Source: Chryseobacterium gleum
GTDB lineage: Bacteria; Bacteroidota; Bacteroidia; Flavobacteriales_D; Crocinitomicaceae
Direction: 5' to 3'
Length of the DNA stretch: 64,000 nucleotides
NCBI GenBank assembly: GCA_945862165.1
Contig: CAMAXI010000006.1
Location: 86,279 to 150,278 of the forward strand
Below are positions 21,634-31,290 of the stretch, in pieces. Position 1 is the first letter of the stretch. Every line of letters begins with the position of its first letter. A model generated the notes under the pieces. That model saw only the letters and a program-made list of their open reading frames with translations, had not been told where the DNA came from and ran no database searches. The position numbers and the translations under genes were made by a program.

Positions 21634-21939
21634 TTAAACTTTAATTTCTACGTCAACTCCACTAGGAAGTTCTAATCTCATTAATGCATCTACAGTTTTT
21701 GCAGAAGAACTGTAGATATCTAACAAACGTTTGTAAGAACATAACTCGAATTGCTCACGAGCTTTCTTATTAACGTGTGGAGATTTTAATACAGTATAGA
21801 TTCTTTTGTGTGTTGGCAATGGAATTGGTCCACTAACAATAGCACCTGTAGCTTTAACCGTCTTAACAATTTTTTCAGCTGATTTATCAACTAAATTGTG
21901 ATCATACGATTTTAATTTAATTCTTATTTTTTGACTCAT
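21634..21939 (-). CDS. rpsJ: 30S ribosomal protein S10
   Basis: uS10 of the head, also the NusE antitermination factor. It has [20 protein letters not shown] and the signature [20 protein letters not shown], and ends DVEIKV. There are 101 residues. In E. coli it opens a separate S10 operon; here it follows fusA after only 12 bases with no promoter or terminator visible, so the str and S10 operons are fused. No tuf gene lies between. Confidence 0.97.
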   Translation of the reverse strand: MSQKIRIKLKSYDHNLVDKSAEKIVKTVKATGAIVSGPIPLPTHKRIYTVLKSPHVNKKAREQFELCSYKRLLDIYSSSAKTVDALMRLELPSGVDVEIKV

Positions 21940-21951
21940 CTGTTAATCTTA

Positions 21952-24057
21952 TTAAGCGTTTACTTTACCGTTAATTTTTGCGATTACATCTTCAGCAACG
22001 TTACGTGGTGCTTCAGCGTAATGAGAGAACTCCATACTAGATGTAGCACGTCCAGAAGTGATAGTACGTAATTGAGTTACATATCCAAACATTTCAGATA
22101 AAGGAACGTCCGCTTTAACAACTTTAGATCCAGCTCTATCATCCATACCTTTCATCATACCACGACGACGGTTTAAGTCACCTACTACGTCACCCATATT
22201 TTCTTCAGGAGTAACCACTTCTAATTTCATGATAGGCTCTAATAAGATAGGCTTACATTTTCTCAATGCTTCACGGTATGCCATTTTCGCACAAATCTCA
22301 AAAGATAAAGAATCTGAATCGACGTTATGGTAAGAACCATCTAATAATTCTACTTTCATAGAATCAACTAAATATCCTGCCAATACACCATTTTTCATAG
22401 ATTCTTTGAAACCTTTCTCCACAGAAGGAATAAATTCACGAGGAATGTTACCACCTTTAATAGAGTTAACAAATTCTAAACCTGTTTTCTCTTGATTTTC
22501 TTGTGGAGAAATTCTAACAAGGATGTCAGCGAATTTACCACGTCCACCTGATTGTTTTTTGTATTGTTCTCTGTGCTCAACTTCAGCAGTTATTGCTTCA
22601 CGGTAAGAAACCTGAGGTGCACCTTGATTAACCTCAACTTTAAACTCTCTTTTCAAACGGTCGATGATAATCTCCAAGTGAAGCTCACCCATTCCGCTGA
22701 TAATAGTTTGTCCTGTTTCTTCGTCAGTTTTAACTCGGAACGTTGGATCTTCTTCAGAAAGTTTATTTAAACCAATCGAAAGTCTATCTGTATCTGCTTG
22801 TGTTTTTGGTTCAATCGCTAAACCAATTACTGGCTCAGGGAAATTCATAGACTCAAGAATAATTGGGTGTTTTTCATCACACAATGTATCTCCAGTACGA
22901 ATATCTTTAAAACCTACAACTGCACCAATATCTCCTGCACCTAACTCATCAATTTGATTTTGTTTGTTAGCATGCATTTGGAAGATACGAGAAATACGCT
23001 CTTTATTATCCGATCTAGTATTGAATACATAAGAACCTGCTTGTAAGTTTCCTGAATAAGCACGAATAAAACATAAACGGCCTACGAAAGGATCTGTTGC
23101 AATTTTAAACGCCAACGCAGCAAAAGGCTCATTATAAGAAGGTTGACGCGTAGTCTCTTCACCAGTTCTTGGATCTGTACCAGTAATCCCATCAACATCC
23201 ATTGGAGAAGGTAAAATTTCCATTACCATATCCAACATTGCTTGAACACCTTTGTTTTTAAATGCAGATCCACACATCATTGGTACAACTTTACCAGCGA
23301 TAGTAGCAGCTCTTAATGCATCTAAAATTTCTCTTTCAGTTAATGATTCTGGATCAACGAAATATTTCTCCATTAATGTATCATCAAATTCTGCAACAGC
23401 TTCTAATAATTCTTCACGTAATTGACGCGCTTCATCAATGATATCTGCAGGAATTTCAATTTCTTTGAAAGTCATACCCATATCGTGCTCATTCCAAACT
23501 ACACCTCTGAAGTTAATTAAGTCAACAACACCTTGAAAATCGTCTTCAGCACCAATGTTTAATTGAAGTGGTAAAGCGTGACTTCCAAGCATTTCTTTTA
23601 CTTGTTTACACACGTTTAAGAAATCTGCACCAGAACGGTCCATTTTGTTAACGAAACCAATACGTGGAACATTATAGTTATTTGCAAGTCTCCAGTTAGT
23701 TTCAGATTGTGGTTCAACACCATCAACAGCTGAAAATAAGAAAACTAAACCATCCAATACACGTAATGAACGATTCACCTCAACTGTAAAGTCAACGTGT
23801 CCAGGAGTATCAATAATATTCATGTGATACTCTTGATTACGATATTGCCATTTCAAAGTTGTAGCAGCAGAAGTGATAGTAATACCTCTTTCTTGCTCTT
23901 GCTCCATCCAATCCATAGTAGCTCCACCGTCGTGTACCTCACCAATTTTATGGTTTACACCACCATAATAAAGGATACGCTCAGTAGTAGTAGTTTTACC
24001 AGCATCAATGTGCGCAGCAATACCAATATTTCTTGTGAATTTTAAATCTCTAGCCAT
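21952..24057 (-). CDS. fusA: Elongation factor G
   Basis: Translocation GTPase, also used in ribosome recycling. The 701-residue protein has the P-loop AHIDAGKT (residues 15-22), switch-region [24 protein letters not shown], the NKMD guanine-specificity motif, and domains II-V ending with the [20 protein letters not shown] stretch. The RGIT motif and full length indicate the housekeeping type. It lies 5 bases after rpsG and 12 before rpsJ. Confidence 0.98.
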   Translation of the reverse strand: MARDLKFTRNIGIAAHIDAGKTTTTERILYYGGVNHKIGEVHDGGATMDWMEQEQERGITITSAATTLKWQYRNQEYHMNIIDTPGHVDFTVEVNRSLRVLDGLVFLFSAVDGVEPQSETNWRLANNYNVPRIGFVNKMDRSGADFLNVCKQVKEMLGSHALPLQLNIGAEDDFQGVVDLINFRGVVWNEHDMGMTFKEIEIPADIIDEARQLREELLEAVAEFDDTLMEKYFVDPESLTEREILDALRAATIAGKVVPMMCGSAFKNKGVQAMLDMVMEILPSPMDVDGITGTDPRTGEETTRQPSYNEPFAALAFKIATDPFVGRLCFIRAYSGNLQAGSYVFNTRSDNKERISRIFQMHANKQNQIDELGAGDIGAVVGFKDIRTGDTLCDEKHPIILESMNFPEPVIGLAIEPKTQADTDRLSIGLNKLSEEDPTFRVKTDEETGQTIISGMGELHLEIIIDRLKREFKVEVNQGAPQVSYREAITAEVEHREQYKKQSGGRGKFADILVRISPQENQEKTGLEFVNSIKGGNIPREFIPSVEKGFKESMKNGVLAGYLVDSMKVELLDGSYHNVDSDSLSFEICAKMAYREALRKCKPILLEPIMKLEVVTPEENMGDVVGDLNRRRGMMKGMDDRAGSKVVKADVPLSEMFGYVTQLRTITSGRATSSMEFSHYAEAPRNVAEDVIAKINGKVNA

Positions 24058-24062
24058 GATTA

Positions 24063-24533
24063 TTAGAATCTAAAGTGTGAGAACGCTTTGTTTGCTTCAG
24101 CCATACGTAATGTGTCTGCTTTTTTCTTAAATGCAGCGCCTTCTTCTTTCGAAGCAGCGATGATTTCAGAAGCTAGTTTCCCAGCCATAGACTTTTCATT
24201 ACGTTTACGTGAATAACCAATTAACCATTTCATAGCTAACGATTGTTTTCTTTCTTCACGAACCGGAGTAGGAATTTGGAACGTTGCTCCACCTACACGG
24301 CGACTTCTTACTTCTACGCTAGGAGTAACATTTTCCAATGCTTTTTTCCATACGTCTAACCCGCTTTGATCTTCTATTTTAGCGTCTACCAGTTCGATAG
24401 CGTCATAGAAAATTTTAAAAGCTAGAGTTTTTTTCCCGTCATACATTAAATTGTTAACGAATTTCGTAACGATAATTTCGTTAAATTTTGGATCCGGGAG
24501 AATCGGGATTTTTTTGGCTTTTCTTCTTCTCAT
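24063..24533 (-). CDS. rpsG: 30S ribosomal protein S7
   Basis: uS7, which nucleates head assembly and contacts E-site tRNA. It starts [20 protein letters not shown] and has [20 protein letters not shown] and a helical C terminus. There are 156 residues. Second gene of the operon, 17 bases after rpsL. Confidence 0.98.
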   Translation of the reverse strand: MRRRKAKKIPILPDPKFNEIIVTKFVNNLMYDGKKTLAFKIFYDAIELVDAKIEDQSGLDVWKKALENVTPSVEVRSRRVGGATFQIPTPVREERKQSLAMKWLIGYSRKRNEKSMAGKLASEIIAASKEEGAAFKKKADTLRMAEANKAFSHFRF

Positions 24534-24550
24534 TTCTTGAAAGCTTTAAA

Positions 24551-24931
24551 TTATTTTTTCGCTTTTGGTCTCTTAGTTCCGTACTTAGATCGACGTTGTG
24601 TTCTACCTTCTACTCCTGCTGTATCTTCAGCTCCTCGTACGATGTGGTATCTTACCCCAGGAAGATCTTTTACTCTTCCTCCACGTACAAGCACTAAAGA
24701 GTGCTCTTGTAAATTGTGTCCTTCACCACCGATGTAAGCATTAACTTCCTTACCATTAGTGAGACGTACCCTCGCTACTTTTCTCATAGCTGAGTTCGGC
24801 TTTTTAGGCGTAGTGGTGTAAACCCTTACACATACCCCTTTGCGTTGCGGGCAAGAATCAAGAGCAGCTGACTTGCTTTTCTTAACTACTGCCGTTCGTC
24901 CTTTGCGAACTAATTGTTGAATAGTTGGCAT
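24551..24931 (-). CDS. rpsL: 30S ribosomal protein S12
   Basis: Decoding-centre protein uS12. It starts [20 protein letters not shown] and contains [20 protein letters not shown] and [18 protein letters not shown]; the Lys residues at the usual streptomycin-resistance positions look wild-type. There are 126 residues. First gene of the operon, behind a clear promoter and a leader of about 50 bases with a small hairpin. Confidence 0.98.
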   Translation of the reverse strand: MPTIQQLVRKGRTAVVKKSKSAALDSCPQRKGVCVRVYTTTPKKPNSAMRKVARVRLTNGKEVNAYIGGEGHNLQEHSLVLVRGGRVKDLPGVRYHIVRGAEDTAGVEGRTQRRSKYGTKRPKAKK

Positions 24932-24964
24932 ACTTAAACTCTAACTTTTATTAATAAATAAACA

Positions 24965-24983
24965 TCCCAAACTTATTTTGGGA
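24965..24983 (-). promoter_or_regulatory. Hairpin in the rpsL leader
   Basis: A perfect 7-bp stem TCCCAAA/TTTGGGA (24965-24971 with 24977-24983) with a five-base loop lies right at the predicted 5' end of the operon transcript. It could stabilise the mRNA or serve in regulation. No U-tract follows. Confidence 0.5.
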
Positions 24984-24987
24984 ACAA

Positions 24988-25017
24988 CAAAGATATGAAA
25001 TAAACTATACAATACAA
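24988..25017 (-). promoter_or_regulatory. Promoter of the str-S10-spc-alpha operon
   Basis: On the minus strand TTG (25015-25017) and TATCTTTG (24988-24995) are spaced by exactly 19 bases, a perfect fit to the Bacteroidota consensus. It is the only clear promoter I see for the 32 genes that follow. Confidence 0.85.
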
Positions 25018-25201
25018 GTAAACACGTGATTTTATATGTTTTTTTCACAATTATATGTTGAAATAAACATTTTATTCACTTTATTAAAGGTTATAAACAT
25101 TGGACTGACTGATATTCTTAGGGTAAGTTAAGTTATGAACAAAGTTTGAACTGTTTTGGATGCGGTGATTTTAAATATAAAATGTGTTTCAGAAAAAATG
25201 A

Positions 25202-25232
25202 TTGAAAATTTCATACTAGTAATGTATCTTTG
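25202..25232 (+). promoter_or_regulatory. Helicase gene promoter
   Basis: TTG (25202-25204) and TATCTTTG (25225-25232) are separated by 20 bases. The -7 box ends five bases before the ATG at 25238, so the mRNA should be almost leaderless, as for dnaB. Confidence 0.75.
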
Positions 25233-25237
25233 TTTAT

Positions 25238-27526
25238 ATGGAATATTTAGACGGATTAAACAGAAGCCAACGTGAGGCTGTAGAACAAATTGATGGACCA
25301 ATCATGGTTATTGCAGGAGCTGGTTCAGGAAAAACACGTGTTCTCACCTACCGTATCGCCCATATGATTAAACAAGGTATCGACCCTTTCAATATTTTAG
25401 CGCTAACATTTACCAATAAAGCAGCAAAAGAAATGACTGAAAGAATTAATGCGATTGTTGGCGGTGGTGAAGCTCGAAATATTACCATGGGAACCTTCCA
25501 CTCTGTTTTTTCTCGCATTCTACGTTTTAATAGTGATCGTTTAGGATATCCTAAAAATTTTACCATATATGACACATCTGACTCCAAGAGTTTGTTAAAG
25601 GATATAATTAAAGAATTAAATCTAGATGATAAGACTTATAAACCAAGTATGGTACTAGGTAGAATTTCCGCTGCCAAGAATAACCTTATCTCTCCAGAGG
25701 CCTATGCTCAGAACAAGGAGATAATGGATGAAGATAAAATGAGTCGCCGACCAGAAATAAGCAGAGTATATATGACCTATGCAAATCGTTGTTTCAAAGC
25801 TGGGGCAATGGATTTTGATGACTTACTTTATCAAACAAATGTTCTACTAAGAGATTTTCCAGATGTACTTCAATATTACCAACACAAATTTAAGTATGTA
25901 TTGGTAGATGAGTATCAGGATACCAATTATGCACAATACTTAATTGTAAAAAAATTGGCAGCAGTTTATGAGAATATTTGTGTGGTTGGTGATGATGCTC
26001 AAAGTATCTATTCTTTCCGAGGTGCAAACATTCAAAACATATTAAACTTTAAAAATGACTATCCTGATTTCCGTGTATACAAATTAGAGCAAAACTATCG
26101 TAGTACGAAATCAATTGTAGAAGCTGCGAATAGTGTCATCTCGAAAAATAAAGATCAAATTCAAAAAAATGTTTGGACAGCAAACGAAGACGGAAAACCA
26201 ATTACAATAATAAAAACATTAACAGATAACGAAGAAGGAAAGGTTATTTCCAATAAAATATACGATTTAAAACAAGCAGAAGGATTAACTTACAATGACT
26301 TCGCTATTTTATATCGCACCAACCGACAATCCAGAGCATTTGAGGAGGCGTTACGAAAATTGAATTTGCCTTATAAAATTTATGGAGGCTTATCATTTTA
26401 TCAACGTAAAGAGATCAAAGATATTTTAGCATATTTTCGTTTAACAGCTAATCCAAGGGATGAAGAAGCACTGAAACGTGTTGTAAATTACCCCAAACGC
26501 GGAATTGGTAAAACATCCATTGAAAACTTAATCATTGCCTCCAACACTTACCAAGCGAGTATTTGGGATGTCATCAATGACTTCAATCGTTATCCAGTAG
26601 CATTGAATGCAACAACCAAAGCCAAGCTAACAGAATTCGCTACAATGATTGAAAGCTTTCATGTGCAAATCGACAAAATGAAAGCTTATGACCTATCGTA
26701 TGAAATTGCAAAATCATCTGGTATACTAAAAGAGTTACATTCTGAAAAAGACAAAGGACCGGAAGAAGTGGAGCGCTACCAAAATATCGAAGAGCTACTA
26801 AATGGTATAAAAGCGTTTACCAATAGTAAAGCGGAAGATGAAAATAATACGCTTTCGGAATTCATGATTGATGTTGCTTTATTGACTGATGCAGACAATG
26901 AAAAAGAAGATGAAAAAAATCACATTACATTAATGACCATACATTCCAGTAAAGGACTAGAATTTCCGCATGTCTATTTAGTTGGATTAGAAGAAAATCT
27001 ATTTCCATCACAAATGGCATTAAACACTCGAAGTGAATTAGAGGAAGAAAGACGTTTATTTTATGTCGCGGTTACCCGTGCAGAAAAAACGTGTACGATT
27101 TCACATGCTGCTTCGCGTTTTGTATTTGGATCCTTAACAACCAGCGAACCGAGTCGTTTTATTTCTGAAATAAATAAAGACTATATTCAATACGAAAACC
27201 CTTACCAAAACAGAACTGGTGGTAGGTCCTTGAATTCGAATTCTGGTATTTCGGAACGTACAATATCCCATGGACTAAATCGAACTCCTGAACCAGCACG
27301 AAGTTTACGTTCGCTTTCCGATGTAACATCAAGACCGAGTAAAAATTCTGGAGAATTAGAATCTACTTTAAAAGTCGGTTACAATGTATTACACGAAAAA
27401 TTTGGTAAAGGAAAAGTAATTCGTTTGGAAGGTGCCGGAGCAGAAAAGAAAGCAGTTATATTTTTTCCGCAAGAAGGAAGTAAAACCTTGTTGTTGAAAT
27501 TTGCGAAATTGGAAGTGTTGGATTAA
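25238..27526 (+). CDS. UvrD/PcrA-type superfamily 1 DNA helicase
   Basis: ATP-dependent 3'-5' helicase expected to act in nucleotide-excision and mismatch repair and in removing proteins from DNA. The N terminus LDGLNRSQREAVEQIDGP is the Q-motif region. Walker A is AGAGSGKT (residues 26-33); later motifs are VDEYQDTNYAQ (II), GDDAQSIYSFRGA (III), LEQNYRSTKSI (IV), TIHSSKGLEFPHVYLVGLEE (V) and EEERRLFYVAVTRAE (VI). The 762 residues end with a weakly conserved linker and a Tudor-like tail (VGYNVLHEKFGKGKVIRLEG) typical of PcrA/UvrD. Whether pcrA or uvrD is the better symbol cannot be settled here. Confidence 0.95.
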   Translation: MEYLDGLNRSQREAVEQIDGPIMVIAGAGSGKTRVLTYRIAHMIKQGIDPFNILALTFTNKAAKEMTERINAIVGGGEARNITMGTFHSVFSRILRFNSDRLGYPKNFTIYDTSDSKSLLKDIIKELNLDDKTYKPSMVLGRISAAKNNLISPEAYAQNKEIMDEDKMSRRPEISRVYMTYANRCFKAGAMDFDDLLYQTNVLLRDFPDVLQYYQHKFKYVLVDEYQDTNYAQYLIVKKLAAVYENICVVGDDAQSIYSFRGANIQNILNFKNDYPDFRVYKLEQNYRSTKSIVEAANSVISKNKDQIQKNVWTANEDGKPITIIKTLTDNEEGKVISNKIYDLKQAEGLTYNDFAILYRTNRQSRAFEEALRKLNLPYKIYGGLSFYQRKEIKDILAYFRLTANPRDEEALKRVVNYPKRGIGKTSIENLIIASNTYQASIWDVINDFNRYPVALNATTKAKLTEFATMIESFHVQIDKMKAYDLSYEIAKSSGILKELHSEKDKGPEEVERYQNIEELLNGIKAFTNSKAEDENNTLSEFMIDVALLTDADNEKEDEKNHITLMTIHSSKGLEFPHVYLVGLEENLFPSQMALNTRSELEEERRLFYVAVTRAEKTCTISHAASRFVFGSLTTSEPSRFISEINKDYIQYENPYQNRTGGRSLNSNSGISERTISHGLNRTPEPARSLRSLSDVTSRPSKNSGELESTLKVGYNVLHEKFGKGKVIRLEGAGAEKKAVIFFPQEGSKTLLLKFAKLEVLD

Positions 27527-27572
27527 CTTTTTTAGAAAATAGATTCAACAAAAGTAATTTTGAATTCAATAA

Positions 27573-27611
27573 AACATGCCCCAAATAGTGTCTAACTTTT
27601 TGGGGCATGTT
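27573..27611 (-). terminator. Terminator of rlmB with IS-end-like sequence
   Basis: A perfect 11-bp stem AACATGCCCCA/TGGGGCATGTT (27573-27583 with 27601-27611) with a 17-base loop lies between two convergent genes. On the minus strand it runs into ttttattg, so it best fits rlmB. Its minus-strand sequence TGCCCCAAAAAGTTAGACAC looks like the terminal repeat of IS3-family (IS150-group) elements. Confidence 0.7.
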
Positions 27612-27647
27612 CAATTCTATCAGAATCTTTTAATTGTGATGAAATTT

Positions 27648-28445
27648 TTAATATAACTCCTGTCTCAAGCGTTCGTACAAAATCATACCAGTAGCAACAC
27701 CAACATTTAAAGATGCAATTTGACCTTTCATCGGAATACGTGCTTTGATATCACACATTTTAAGAATATCGCTACTTACTCCGTCTTCTTCCGAACCCAT
27801 CACGATTCCAACCTGCCCACGCAGATTTACTTCGTATAATGGGACAGCAGATTTTTCCGTACAAGCAACGATTCTAAACCCACTTTGTTGTAAATAGAAT
27901 AAACTGTCCTTTAAGTTTCCAACTTTACATACCGGAATACGATTTAATGCTCCTGCACTCGTTTTGATTGCATCTGGTGTTACTTGAACAGATCCTTTTC
28001 CAGGAATTACAATTGCAGTTACTCCTTCACATTCTGCTGTTCGCGCAATTGCTCCGAAATTACGTACATCTGTCAAACGATCTAAAAATAAGAAACAAGC
28101 TTTTTCTTCCGTTTCAACAGCTTTATCCACTAGTTCTTCAAAATTAGCATACTCCATTGGAGATAAATATGCAATAACTCCTTGGTGGTTTCCTGTTGTA
28201 ATTCGATCAAGTCTTTCAATCGGAACAAACTGAATGAAATAATTTTTGTTTGCAGTTGCTTCTTTTAGCTCAAAAAAGAGCTCTTTTTGCATACCTTTTT
28301 GAATCATCAATTTGTTAATCTCGCGACCAGAATTGATTGCTTCGATTACAGCTCTTACTCCAAAAATTATGTCGTCATTTTCCTTTTCACGAGGAGTATA
28401 TTTTTCTTCTTTTCTTTGAAAAGGTTTATCGAATCTTTTTTCCAT
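27648..28445 (-). CDS. rlmB: 23S rRNA (guanosine-2'-O)-methyltransferase RlmB (TrmH family)
   Basis: SPOUT-fold methyltransferase expected to 2'-O-methylate a guanosine (G2251 in E. coli) in the 23S rRNA P loop. The N-terminal substrate-binding domain starts at DIIFGVRAVIEAINSGREIN. The SPOUT knot carries LDRLTDVRNFGAIARTAECE, GVTAIVIPGKGS, then GIVMGSEEDGVS and ASLNVGVATGMILYERLRQ. A charged N-terminal extension of about 24 residues precedes it. The 265 residues and motif set fit RlmB better than other TrmH relatives. The OsmC-like gene lies 15 bases upstream, so they may be co-transcribed. Confidence 0.93.
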   Translation of the reverse strand: MEKRFDKPFQRKEEKYTPREKENDDIIFGVRAVIEAINSGREINKLMIQKGMQKELFFELKEATANKNYFIQFVPIERLDRITTGNHQGVIAYLSPMEYANFEELVDKAVETEEKACFLFLDRLTDVRNFGAIARTAECEGVTAIVIPGKGSVQVTPDAIKTSAGALNRIPVCKVGNLKDSLFYLQQSGFRIVACTEKSAVPLYEVNLRGQVGIVMGSEEDGVSSDILKMCDIKARIPMKGQIASLNVGVATGMILYERLRQELY

Positions 28446-28460
28446 ATTTAAATTTTGGCC

Positions 28461-28868
28461 TTATGCGTTTATAGTTAATTCAACCTCCACATTATCCCCT
28501 AAAGTTTTCGCAACTGGGCACGCTTTACCTGCTGCAATAACATGTTTTGTTTGATTTTCATCCCAACCGTTATCAGAAATATCGATAGTAACAATTAATT
28601 TTTCAATTTTACGTGGTGGTATTGAAGACATAATTTTAGTGACTTCTGCTTTTCCATGCGTGAACGGTAAGTCGTGTGATTGACAATAAATTCCGATGAT
28701 CGTCAACATACAGGAAGCATACGAAGTCGCAACTAAGTCTGTTGGTGAAAAGGCTTCCCCTTTTCCGTGGTTATCCGTTGGCGCATCCGTCAAAATAGTT
28801 GTACCCGAAGCAAGATGTGTTGCGGAAGTTCTTAAACCTCCTACATATTCAACTTTTGAAGTAATCAT
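28461..28868 (-). CDS. OsmC/Ohr family protein
   Basis: Small cytosolic protein of the OsmC fold, in which two Cys residues reduce organic peroxides. The 135 residues show KGEAFSPTDLVATSYASCML, with the first conserved Cys, and HVIAAGKACPVAKTL, with the second. Both catalytic cysteines are present, so a thiol peroxidase role is plausible, although the YhfA-like branch of the family has unknown substrates. It is divergently arranged with the next gene, 59 bases apart. Confidence 0.88.
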   Translation of the reverse strand: MITSKVEYVGGLRTSATHLASGTTILTDAPTDNHGKGEAFSPTDLVATSYASCMLTIIGIYCQSHDLPFTHGKAEVTKIMSSIPPRKIEKLIVTIDISDNGWDENQTKHVIAAGKACPVAKTLGDNVEVELTINA

Positions 28869-28927
28869 AGCTCACTAAATTATAGAATGTAAAATTAGTT
28901 CTTTTATGTGATAAACATTGCTACTAG

Positions 28928-29824
28928 ATGAAAAACAATAACTTTGATTTAATGAAAAAAATAAAAACCACACTACTTTCCCATACAGACATCCTGCCAC
29001 TCACCTGTACTAGAACCGGAACTTGTTGTCATGGAAATCAAATCTGGATAAACCCATGGGAAGTAAGACAACTAGCAGAAACAAAAAAAATAACAGTAAC
29101 TGAATTTTGTGCTAAATACACAGACTTTGGTGGTATACGATTAAAATTTGAGGGAAATATAAATGTAACAGGCAAGAAAAGTTGTTTATTGTATGACCAA
29201 CAATTTGGATGTAGCGTACATACTGGAAGACCTCTCGCTTGTCGCATGTACCCATTAGGCAGACAAATTCAACATGGAGAAACACAGTATATATACCAAG
29301 GAGACGAATTTCCATGTTTTAAAGAATGTCCTGAAGTTAAAACACTTCCTCACTTATCAGTTGGAGAATATTTAAAACAACAAGAAACAACAAAGCATGA
29401 ACTAGCACAATCAGGTTATTTAGAAGTCGTGCAAAATTTAGCAGACAACGCTTTTGCATTATTATTGGATACTCCATTAGCTTCATCGGATGATCGAATC
29501 ACATTAAAAGCTTGGAGAGAACTTGGAATGGAAAATCCCGAAACATTATATTGTAAGATTGACAAATTTTGGATGGATGCTTTAATGAATCCACCCATAG
29601 AAACGAATGAAGGTTCAATATCCTTTGTAGAAAAACATAATGAATTTCTTCAGCAGAAAATTCAAGATGTTTTTGGCGGTTTGAACTCTATTCATGAAAT
29701 TCGTGAAGCATCTATTATTATGATGACAATGGCACTTTATCTTGCAATCGCAATTGGGGCAAATGTGAAAGAACTTTCAGAATTTTGGATTGATATTGCC
29801 AAAGCAAATGGGGCTTTAGAATAA
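28928..29824 (+). CDS. YkgJ family cysteine cluster protein
   Basis: The protein belongs to the CxxCxxCC (YkgJ) family of predicted zinc- or iron-chelating proteins of unknown role. The first cluster is LTCTRTGTCCHGN (C-x5-CC) near residue 30, followed by the INPWEVRQLA helix. The second is C-x8-C-x8-C in CLLYDQQFGCSVHTGRPLAC, leading into RMYPLG; a further pair of Cys lies in PCFKECPE. The second half (residues 150-298) is helical and not recognised. At 298 residues it is longer than E. coli YkgJ. No operon partner is close on this strand. Confidence 0.8.
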   Translation: MKNNNFDLMKKIKTTLLSHTDILPLTCTRTGTCCHGNQIWINPWEVRQLAETKKITVTEFCAKYTDFGGIRLKFEGNINVTGKKSCLLYDQQFGCSVHTGRPLACRMYPLGRQIQHGETQYIYQGDEFPCFKECPEVKTLPHLSVGEYLKQQETTKHELAQSGYLEVVQNLADNAFALLLDTPLASSDDRITLKAWRELGMENPETLYCKIDKFWMDALMNPPIETNEGSISFVEKHNEFLQQKIQDVFGGLNSIHEIREASIIMMTMALYLAIAIGANVKELSEFWIDIAKANGALE

Positions 29825-29889
29825 CACATATCAACAATTCAATCTTATTAACTGTTTATATTTCTCCAAAATCAAGATTTTACTTGGCT

Positions 29890-29914
29890 TATCTTTGTAC
29901 AAATACTTGTACAA
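29890..29914 (+). promoter_or_regulatory. lipA -7 element overlapped by paired TTGTACAA palindromes
   Basis: TATCTTTG (29890-29897) is a good -7 box. Two perfect 8-base palindromes TTGTACAA lie at 29895-29902 and 29907-29914, starting 12 bases apart. The first covers the end of the -7 box and the predicted start site, and the second ends one base before the lipA ATG. The arrangement looks like an operator for a dimeric regulator, but no regulator can be named. Confidence 0.55.
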
Positions 29915-30796
29915 ATGAGCGAGATTATCAACAAAGACGACCAACCTATTCGTATTAAAAAACCAAATTGGTTACGTGTAAAATTACCTATCGGTGAAAA
30001 TTACAAGAAAGTTCGTGCTTTAGTTGATGAGCATAAATTACATACTATTTGTGAGAGTGGTAGTTGTCCAAATATGGGTGAATGTTGGGGGGAAGGAACT
30101 GCTACATTTATGATCCTTGGAAATATCTGTACACGTAGTTGTGGATTTTGTGCTGTCCAAACAGGCAAACCATTAGCGGCAGATTTATTGGAGCCAAATC
30201 GAGTTGCCAATAGTGTAAAAACAATGGGCGTAAAACATGCTGTAATAACCTCTGTAGATCGTGATGACTTGAAAGATGGTGGATCTGAAATTTGGGCAGA
30301 AACAGTCAATGCAATCCGCAAAGAATCCCCTGGTACAACCTTAGAAACCTTGATTCCTGATTTTATGGGAAAATGGGAAAATCTTCAAAATATTATCGAT
30401 GTAGCTCCAGAAATTGTTTCTCACAATTTAGAAACTGTTAGACGATTAACCAAACAAGTTAGAATACAAGCAAAATATGACCGTAGTTTAGAAGTCTTAT
30501 TTCGATTGAAAAAAGGAGGAATGCGAACGAAATCCGGAGTAATGTTAGGACTTGGAGAAAGTCATGAAGAAGTAATTGAAACCATGGAAGATTTACGCAG
30601 TGTTCAAGTAGATATACTAACACTTGGTCAATACTTACAACCTACTCCAAAACATCTTCCAGTTGTAGAATTTATCACTCCAGCACGCTTTGAAGAATAC
30701 AAAGAATTAGGCTTAAAAATGGGATTTAGATATGTAGAAAGTGGACCGTTAGTTAGATCATCCTATCATGCTGAAAGACATATTTTTGAATTATAG
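29915..30796 (+). CDS. lipA: Lipoyl synthase
   Basis: Radical-SAM enzyme that inserts two sulfurs into octanoyl groups on the lipoyl domains of 2-oxoacid dehydrogenases. The auxiliary [4Fe-4S] cluster is bound by Cys46, Cys51 and Cys57 ([12 protein letters not shown]), with the C-terminal RSSYHA Ser as the fourth ligand. The radical-SAM cluster is bound by Cys72, Cys76 and Cys79 (CTRSCGFC). The length of 293 is normal. The lipoyl-dependent lpdA gene lies next on the same strand but is separated by 494 bases. lipB is not in the window. Confidence 0.97.
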   Translation: MSEIINKDDQPIRIKKPNWLRVKLPIGENYKKVRALVDEHKLHTICESGSCPNMGECWGEGTATFMILGNICTRSCGFCAVQTGKPLAADLLEPNRVANSVKTMGVKHAVITSVDRDDLKDGGSEIWAETVNAIRKESPGTTLETLIPDFMGKWENLQNIIDVAPEIVSHNLETVRRLTKQVRIQAKYDRSLEVLFRLKKGGMRTKSGVMLGLGESHEEVIETMEDLRSVQVDILTLGQYLQPTPKHLPVVEFITPARFEEYKELGLKMGFRYVESGPLVRSSYHAERHIFEL

Positions 30797-31290
30797 TTTT
30801 TAAAGTTAATAAAAACTATAGTTTATCAATAATAAATTATTAATAACTTGTTAATTAATCATACTTATCTAAAGTTTTAAATTAGCATTTAGTATAAAAT
30901 TCCTTAATTAACAAATTATAAACAGTTTTCAATTTAAAATTGTGCTGATTTATGAAGTAGAATTCACCTATGTTTAGAATTCTCGATTTTTCAACTCAAA
31001 ATCCTATTTTACGTTGAAAAAATAAGCGAAAAATGAAAAAAAAATCGTTTTTCACAATTTTCTTCTCACTTCTAAAAATCAATTATAAGTGAGTAAAATC
31101 AATACTTTTAGGCTAAAAATAACTGACAACTTCTTCTTTAGAATCGAAAATTTGAAGTTAAATTTTAAAAGTCGCACAAATACCTTGTTAAAAACGCATA
31201 AAAAAGTATTACACTACACGATTTTTATCGTAATCCCGGCTATCTAAACAAACTTAAATTCTAACTTTGCACTTTTAAAAATCAAATAAG
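30797..31290. other. Long AT-rich gap between lipA and lpdA
   Basis: These 494 bases hold no gene that I can support. Inverted repeats are visible: CTCACTT (31065-31071) pairs with AAGTGAG (31087-31093), and an imperfect pair gcgaaaaatg / cgtttttcac lies just before it near 31025-31055. A TAACTTTG -7 box is at 31262-31269, about 20 bases before the lpdA ATG, without a clear -33. The structured part could belong to a small RNA or an untranslated region. No tRNA was recognised. Confidence 0.4.
31262..31269 (+). promoter_or_regulatory. Putative -7 element for lpdA
   Basis: TAACTTTG matches TAnnTTTG and lies 21 bases before the ATG. No TTG is found at the expected spacing upstream, so the call is tentative. 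Confidence 0.4.

Larger units (their letters stand above)
24932..25237. other. Divergent intergenic region, rpsL operon / helicase
   Basis: This 306-base AT-rich region holds no gene. It contains the rpsL promoter and leader hairpin on the left and the helicase promoter on the right. The 170 bases between the two promoters are featureless to me apart from A/T runs that could be UP-like sequences for the strong ribosomal promoter. Confidence 0.6.

Noticed and set aside
30797..31290. tRNA or small gene in the lipA-lpdA gap
   Set aside because: I found no cloverleaf, CCA end or GTTCRA-type T-loop, and the short frames lack any recognisable protein character.
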